Shown: positions 57,240-64,000 of the stretch, piece after piece
Position numbering within the stretch: position 1 is the first letter of the stretch
Layout: each line of letters begins with the position of its first letter
NCBI GenBank assembly: GCA_047967505.1
Contig: CM106541.1
Length of the DNA: 64,000 bases
From: Dipteris shenzhenensis
Lineage: Eukaryota > Polypodiophyta > Polypodiopsida > Gleicheniales
Direction: 5' to 3' (one strand)
Notes under the pieces: model-generated
The model's database searches: none
The model's input: the letters and a program-made list of their open reading frames with translations, nothing else
Told to the model about the DNA's origin: nothing
Translations under genes and position numbers: made by a program

Positions 57240-57720
57240 TGCAATGAGCGGCCGAATAGAAAACACTTTTGAGCACTTGGAAGAGAGAGCAATGGATCTC
57301 TTGGAAGAGAAGAGGGAGCTTGTATTCAAACTTGTGCAAACAACAATGAAAACCAAAATCAACCATTTGGCCTTGTATACAAGTCACCTTTTGAAGGGAG
57401 GACCAACCCTTTTCCTTTTTACCACTCTCCCTCTCTTTACAACCAAAGGCTCTTGGGCCCGTAGGGTGACAAGGCATATTGCTATTCTTTCCATCTCTCC
57501 CTACTAGCAGAAATAGTGGATGTGTTAACCATATTAGTGCGCTTGGGACAAGCCTAGCATTAGGAGGTGTTCCTAACCGGGTCCCAAATAGTGCTTGTGT
57601 TAGCCTCGTGCCTCCTAGGCTTAGGTGATTTGGGGATCAAACTCCCTAAGCGCCCTCACACCTTAACCCATTTGGGGCTCGAACCCCATGGCTGAGGCTC
57701 AAAACCTAGAGTGGCGAGGC
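57240..57720 (-). mobile_element. LTR-type repeat (inverted relative of 35560-36230)
   Basis: The reverse complement carries the same ordered landmarks as 35640-36120, including GGCCCAAGAGCCTTTGG, AAAAGGAAAAGGGTTGG, CCTCCCTTCAAAAGGTGAC and TTTGAATACAAGCTCCCTC. Divergence is moderate and has several indels. The two copies are in opposite orientation 21 kb apart. Confidence 0.6.
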
Positions 57721-57777
57721 TTAACTTTCACGAGACACTCAATGGTAACCCTGCACGTTGGCTATAATCTTTTGCCT

Positions 57778-58095
57778 CGGGATATTTGGGGATCTCACTT
57801 CCTGAGTTTGAGTTGTACTTCTTTCGTGGTGGTTATTTTCATTGGCATGGCTATTTTCGTGGACATAGACCTGAAATGTGTATGTTTCCTGCACTCTTTG
57901 ATCTTGGTGTTAGCTGGAACACAATTGTGCCTGAAATGCTTAAATCCTTGGACTTTGGGGTGGGCTTTGGATATTTGGGGATCAAACTCCTTGAGTTGAG
58001 CTATACTCCTTCCATGTACACATTGCTTGTAATCACTAGCCTTGGGATATTTGGGAGTCAAACTCTCTGAGCTTGTCCGTTGCAGTAGATCATGT
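57778..58095 (+). repeat. Dispersed GGATATTTGGGGATCAAACTC repeats
   Basis: GGATATTTGGGGATC or close variants followed by (A/C)ACTCC(T/C)GAG occur at about 57778, 57967 and 58046, with a partial at 57628. The first two also share a following (A/T)TACT(T/C)CTTTC block. Confidence 0.6.
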
Positions 58096-58162
58096 GGCCT
58101 GATCACATTTAATCACTGATTACTATGCATTCAGAGACTATACTCTATGGATGTTAACATGC

Positions 58163-61100
58163 CCCCTTTCCTATTGTTGATCTGTCCTTGGGTTAGCCGC
58201 GCTGGAGTAGGTTGGTGGTGAGGATTATCTATAAGATGGCATAGCTGTCATGACGTGAGGCGAGTGAGGTATGGGCGGTACTTCCAATAATGGGTGGCAT
58301 GCATATCCTCGTACGTGCAAAGGTCATGTCCATGGAGATTGCGAACACGGAGGTCCTAGAATGGTGTCGGACCGATGTCAGGATTGAAATATATGGTTAT
58401 TTGGATTGTGGAGGTGGTCATCGATGGAGCAAATGTGGGCGGGAAGATCACGGAGGAGTAAGAATAGGAGGCAGTTGAAATGTGCTACTGCGACAATGAC
58501 AGGATCTGGCACTGAGCCGTATGTGTCATTGAATGACTCGAGGTGGAAGCAAAATCTCTCCTAAGTCATCTCTTTGGGGAAGTTGTACTTGGGAAAGTTG
58601 TACAACACATTTGGGTCCTTCTGCTCGAGGTCTCAAAATGTGGCCCAAGTCGTTCCATGGGTATGTAGAGTTGGTGGACTCTACGATCGATGGGTGCGTT
58701 ATGGTAGTAGCACCAAAATTTCTCCAACTTTAAGAAGGAGAGCCACCATTGTGGCTACAGACCGGCATCGACATCAGTCGTGTGGGCACTGGAGCATTGG
58801 GGGTGAGGCTGTATCCTCCTCCCGTGCGCTTTGGATGCACGCGACGCCAATCGTCAAAGGACTATGTGATGAACTGTGTGAGGGGGCGCACCTCAAGAAT
58901 TTCGTAGAGGAGGAGGTGTGAGCCCTCAAGCTAGCACTTCCAATGGTGCATTAGCATGCTATCCGATAGCTCCTGAAAGGACTGTAAGTCTAGGTGCCAG
59001 TGGACATCTTTAGGGGGAAATTGGTAGGGATGGCGAAGCATCATCATCTGCAAGTGGCATGGGCTCCGGCTCCGTTATGCCTGGAGGCGTTAATGCCTCA
59101 GCTCTTTGTACAAAATTGGCTACTTTGAGCAGTGTGTTGAAGGCTTCATCAGGAAGGTCAACCGAAGCATTGGAGGAGATGGACAGGGAGGGTTCGTGAT
59201 GTGCGATGTTGGTGTTAGAGGTGTTAGACAAGTACTTGGGTAGTGTTGTCCGAGGGAGAGGAGTGTGGGCTGCTTATTGGGTGGGTAGAGCAGGATCTAG
59301 AGGAGGTGGTAGTGGAATTTCTGCAGGGGGGTGGTATTAAAGAGGGTGATTGCTTCATTTCCCTCTTCCTCGGTGACTTCCTTTGGGTAGGCTACTTGAA
59401 TTGTTTGAAAATTGCTCACCAAGGACTCAAGTGAGTCTTGGAGAGCCTGTAACACCCTATTGAAGAGTACTATTATGCTAAGGGGTGGTAGGTTGTGGAC
59501 TGGTATGCCACAAGGTGCCCTTGAGATTGTACGGCTTGAGGCTCAGTCATAGGTCTGCATCCAATTAATGTCTGCATGTAGACTTGCGGGTGTGCAGACC
59601 CATGGTGTGAGTTCCTCGGGCTTGTGAGTTGCATCACTTCATCATCCGTAGGATAATTAAGGGACTTAGTGATGATGCGGCACGAGGCTTGAAAATTGAG
59701 GAGGATGGGGTGAGTAGATAATGTCTCGAGATCAGAGGGGTGAAGAAGAGATAGAGAAGTGGGTTGAAGATCAAGGGAGAAGTATGACATGGCTAAGATG
59801 GGGCGACAGTGGTCGGGGTTATGGTGAAGGATAGTTTGGAGGGTATTAGGAGGAAGTGGAGTAGTAAGGTCTAGGTGGAAGATGAGATTTTGTGCGCAGA
59901 GTGCCAAATTGCATTTGGAGGGTTTGGGGGATGGTGCGTGGTGCAAGTGTGTATGTGGCTAATTGTGTGGAGACCTCCCTATACATTCAAAACTCCTGTT
60001 GCTCCCAGTCTTCCAGTCCTGACTCCGCTGATTGGTCGGTGGAGCGCTAACATTCGTTTTCTTCTTGGAGGAAAACTGTTAGGTTCCTCTCTTGTGGCAG
60101 GAGATCTTGTAAAGATTGAATTTGTTGTTCGTGGTACTCCTGTGATTGGGGCTTACTGCTCCTCTGCCTGTGCCTGTTGTTCTAGTGTTGTGCGCAGGTT
60201 TGACTCTGCCTTGTCAGCCTGGTCCATGAACGTCTAGACCAGGTATTCACTTGTGGTGAGTCGTCCTTGAGCCTTGCAAGAGCAAGCTCAAGCTCCTCAA
60301 CTTTGGCCTGGTATTCTTTGGCTCTATGTTTTGCAGCATGGCCTATTGCTGGGGCTACAACCATTGTTGATTGGCTTTCATGCATAGAGAGTTGGGCTTG
60401 GATGAGACTGGCGAAGAGTTGTGAGGCTTGTTCCTGCCTCCTTTGTAAAATTGTGCAGGCAACTTGTGGGAGCTATGCCATGGCTTCAAAGAGGTTTAGT
60501 TCCATTAGATCCACACGTGACAATTGCTCTGCTATCATGTGGCTATAGCCACCTGATGACCTATACTGGGGTGCACTGCAAAATTGTAAGGCCTTCGCTA
60601 GGCCTACCCATGGAGCAGAAGAGGTGCCAATTGCAAAGGATGTGGTGTCTTGAGGGGTGGTGGAGACTGAGATGTAGGGCACAATGGGGGTGGTCGGCAT
60701 AGCTCTGGCTTCTGTATGGAGGCCGAGTTTGATTGTTTCATCACGTTGGAGGTCATCAATGAGAATGGACTCCTCTTGAACTCATTTTCCCTTGCTTTGA
60801 GGATCTGCCTGCAGGAGACACAGTTGTCAGTGCATGAATTCATGCAACTGGCGGTCCTCATACTGGTCGAGTAGATAACTTGTGTTCGGTTGCACATGAA
60901 CTACAGGAGTGACGTTGGGCTTGTCCTTGTCTCTTGGGCTTCACCTCCATTTCTTCTGGCTCAGTCTATACTTGGCCGATGGCAAATTTCTTTGCTAGGC
61001 TGGCAGATGCTAACTCTTTAAGTAGTAGAGGACTGGCATGTATAGCATGGGATTACTGATAACGTCCCCGTGGGTGCCGAGATCATCTCACATTTGGTTG

Positions 61101-61358
61101 CAGAAGTAGTCAGCCTAGTTGGTCTCCTGGAGCTCCACCATGTGTAGCAGCATATTGGGCACAATGGATTGGTGATGGTCCGTGTGCTTGACTTGAGTGA
61201 GTCATTGCAAGGCTCTTGCTGGTCGCTCCACTTCAGGCTTGTGGATGGATGTGAACTGGAGGTGACTGTTGCACTTGTGGCAGTCGTAGTGACAGACCAT
61301 TTTGAGGGCGTCAAGCTTTTTCTTCTTGAAGTATTTCTCCTCGACCACTAGCAGGTTG
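58163..61358 (-). pseudogene. Decayed minus-strand reading frame of an unidentified retroelement
   Basis: From about 61355 leftwards one minus-strand frame stays coding-like for nearly 1.2 kb with scattered stops. It has KYFKKKKLDALKMVCHYDCH, KCNSHLQFTSIHKPEVERP, VVHVQPNTSYLLDQYEDRQL, an HMIAEQLSRVDLMELNLFEA stretch and a coiled coil KEYQAKVEELELALARL. A second open frame at 59946-59473 follows. At 58170-58160 the minus strand reads AAAGGGGGCATGTTAAC, like a polypurine tract before an LTR start. I do not recognise the protein. The right edge is cut exactly where copia sequence begins at 61359. Confidence 0.35.
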
Positions 61359-64000
61359 AAGGATGTTTACATTGGATGCGGACATGCCTGAATTGAGTGC
61401 AGCAATGTTTGCACATGGGACGGGTGTAGTTGTAGATATTGATATCTAGCATAAACGCATTGGTCATGTTAATGTACAACGACTTAAATCAATGCAAGCC
61501 CAAAATATTGTTGCAGGATTGCCAAAATTCAAGGTTGCAGAAATGCATAAGGTATGTGAAGCCTGTCAATTTGGAAAACAAGCAAGGAAACCATTTCCTA
61601 GACATGTTTAAGAGAGTAAGAAGCCATTGGAATTAATCCACTCTGATGTGTGGACTACTAAAGCTACATCTATTGGAGGTTGTCATTACTTTGTCACTTT
61701 TATTGATGACTACAGCAGAAAAGTTTGGGTGTATTTTATTAAAAAGAAAAGTGGTGTTTGGGCATTTCAAATCTTTTAAAGAAATGGCTGAAAAAGAAAC
61801 AGGCCTACAAATAAAATGCCTAAGGTTAGATGGAGGGGGAGAGTACCTCTCAAATGAGTTTGCAAGGTTCCTGCAGGAGCATGGCATAAAGCAGCAATAT
61901 TCATGCAGTCATACCCACAGCAAAATGGACTTGCAGAAAGGAAAAACAAGCATATTGGAGAGGTATCTTGGGCCATGCTAAATGAAAAAGACCTACCAGA
62001 TTATTATTGGGCTGAAGCAATTGCTACAACAGTTTACATAATGAATAGGACTCCCACTGCAGCAATACATGGCATGAGATCAGAGGAGATGTATACTGGT
62101 AGGAAACCAGATATTTCTCATTTGAAAATTTTTGGTTGCATTGCCTATGTTTATGTGCCAGATGAGTTGAGGTCCAAGTTGGATCCAAAAGATGAGAAGT
62201 GCATCTTTATTGGTTATTCTCTACAACAGAAAGGGTAAAGATGCTATAACCCTTCTACTCGTAAGTTTATAGTGAGTAGAGATGTTGTTTTTGATGAGAT
62301 GAGCAACTGGTATAAACCAGTAAATGTGAAGATTGATGTAGATGCACAAAATGGTAATGCTGCACAGAATTCACAGCAACAATCACAAAATATTAGTGGA
62401 CCTGTAGTGTCCTCTAGCAGTGGTTCACATACTTTGCCATGGATAGGCAGATTGAGATCAGGAGAATCTCCTCAAAGCAATGTAGATAGTGGTATGTAGG
62501 TATCACAAAAAGGAAAAGAGAAGATAGATCAGCCCATGTTTGATGTGAATGTAGGTCACTCTTATGTGGATGGTGAATCCAGTGGCTCAGAATAGAGCAT
62601 TGATGATGAGTTGGGTATTCCTTCTGTTGTTACACCTAGAGTAAGGAAGACCAGGGACGTTTTGAGAGCACCTAGAAGTGAGCCTATTTTGCACAGGTCT
62701 ACCAGAGCTAGAAATCCTGTGGATAGGCTGAAATATGATGGATTTACAACCATTCACTATGCCTATATGGTCAAAGTGATACAGGAACCAGAACCTACTT
62801 CTTTTGAGCAAGCCATGGGAAAAGAAAAATGGGAGAAAGCCATGGATGAAGAAATGGATGCCTTGGAAGCAAATGCTACATGGGAATTGGTGCCTTTGCC
62901 TAAAGAAAAGAATGCAATTGGTTGTAAGTGGGTTTATAAGGTGAAGCACAATGCAGATGGTTCTGTGAACAGATACAAGGCAAGATTAGTTGTCAAGGGG
63001 TATGCACAAACATATGGCATTGATTATGAGGAAAAATTCAATCCAGTTGCAAGGATGGCAATTGTAAGAGCAATCATTGCTATGGCTGCATCAAAGGGAT
63101 GGTCTTTACATCAGATGGATGTAAAGAATGCCTTCTTGCATGGTGATTTGCAAGAAGAGGTCTTTATGGAGTAACCACCAGGTTATGTTCATGTTGTTCA
63201 TCCTGAGTTTGTTTGCAAGTTGAAGAAAGCCTTGTATGGCTTGAAGCAAGCACCTAGAGCATGGTCTGACAAGATAGGATAGTATCTTGTCACTATTGGC
63301 TTTCAAATTTCCAAGGTAGATTTCTCACTTTATGTGAGAAAAATAGAGAAAGGTATTATGCTGCTTGTCATTTATGTTGATGATTTGATCATCACAGGTG
63401 ATAGTGATGAAGATATCCTTCATGTGAAAATGCTATTGAAGTGATTAGATCACCAAGTGGGATATAGCTCTTGCAGAGGCAGTATGGATTGGACATGCTA
63501 TCCAAATATGGGATGACAGGCTATAAGCCTATTTCAGTTCCTTTGGAAGAGAATGTGAAGCTGAGCGCAGATGCAAGTGAGCTTCTGGAAGACCCTACTA
63601 TGTACAGACGCATAGTAGGAAGTTTGATTTATATGACTATTACCAGGCCAGATTTGAGCTATGCTGTTGGACTGGTAAGTTAGTATATGCAGGCTCCAAG
63701 GAAACTGTATTTGGATGCGGCTAGAGGCATACTTAGGTATGTGAAGTCCACATTGCAGTATGGACTATTTTATGAGGCTGGGGTTCAGATATAGTTGCAT
63801 GGATACACTGATGCTGATTGGGCTGGTAGTATTTCTGATAGACAATCTACCAGTGGATATATGTTCTCTTTTGGGAGTGCTGCAGTCACTTGGAGCAGCA
63901 AGAAACAGCCTACAATTGCCTTGTTGAGCACAGAGGCTGAATACAGGGGTGCAACAATGGTTGCATGTGAGGTAGCTTGGTTGCATAAGCTACTCTATGA
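61359..64000 (+). pseudogene. Ty1/copia pol, second copy of the 43-48 kb family, truncated both ends
   Basis: Sequence from 61359 aligns with 45017 onward of the 43-48 kb element at high identity, from the end of protease through integrase, RT and part of RNase H. It then leaves the window at 64000. Integrase has HSDVW and LAERKN. Frameshifts are a 2-bp loss near 61753 and a 1-bp loss near 61913. A deletion near 63440 removes the residues just before VIRSPSGI, larger than but ending at the same base as the deletion in the other copy. Private stops at 61609, 62497, 62593, 63681 and 63792 correspond to CAA or CAG in the sister. The 5' edge is not an LTR; it abuts an unrelated minus-strand element. 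Confidence 0.85.

Noticed and set aside
1-64000. CRISPR arrays, bacterial operons, ribosome-binding sites, tRNA or rRNA genes
   Set aside because: Nothing with repeat-spacer structure, rRNA similarity or tRNA cloverleaf landmarks was seen; introns and plant retroelements indicate a plant nuclear genome.

Overview
This window looks like nuclear DNA of a land plant with a large, repeat-dominated genome. Only two regions read as intact host genes. One is a single-exon peptide-N-glycosidase A-like gene (1703-3526, +). The other is a two-exon FLX-like coiled-coil gene (33836-33043, -). Most of the rest is decayed transposable elements: Ty1/copia and Ty3/gypsy LTR retrotransposons, LINE fragments, a MITE, inverted-repeat clusters and many CT/GA/GT microsatellites. 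The plant-type genes, copia primer sites matching initiator tRNA-Met, a gypsy primer site of the Athila/Tat type and GT-AG introns support a plant. The species cannot be fixed from the sequence.

Layout. 0-7.6 kb: microsatellites, a LINE endonuclease relic, the PNGase A-like gene, a diverged four-unit repeat and a second LINE relic on the minus strand. 8-14 kb: a segment bounded by inverted repeats, a minus-strand copia gag relic and an LTR carrying GATC-centred palindromes. 14-21.4 kb: a copia pol relic fused to a long ORF with an integrase-like architecture (CxxC/HxxH, D-x80-D-x37-E, SH3-like tail). Three phased palindromes and an opposing gene follow it. 21.7-23.7 kb: nested inverted repeats with a roughly 600-bp palindrome. 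24-32.4 kb: a second copy of the integrase-like gene split by a copia element (26.03-31.75 kb). 33-34 kb: the FLX-like gene. 35.5-39.9 kb: a gypsy relic whose RT holds a 187-bp MITE. 39.9-42.6 kb: two convergent genes, one with an intron and one a decayed histone H3-like gene, with a 59-bp-arm hairpin between them. 42.75-48.3 kb: a copia element with both LTRs. 48.4-52.8 kb: a minus-strand exon, a gypsy integrase tail, a retropepsin segment and a gypsy 5' region. 55-56.4 kb: another integrase-like relic. 57.2-61.4 kb: an LTR and a decayed minus-strand reading frame. 61.36-64 kb: a second, 5'-truncated copy of the 43-48 kb copia family, running off the window.

Two signals deserve most attention. 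The first is the recurrent integrase-like family with the motif GHTHEDI, present in three places. The second is the histone H3-like gene, whose canonical tail motif lies behind a long non-histone N-terminal extension. Pairwise comparison of the two related copia copies shows that most private stop codons are CAG/CAA/CGA turned into TAG/TAA/TGA, a footprint expected of cytosine methylation and deamination.
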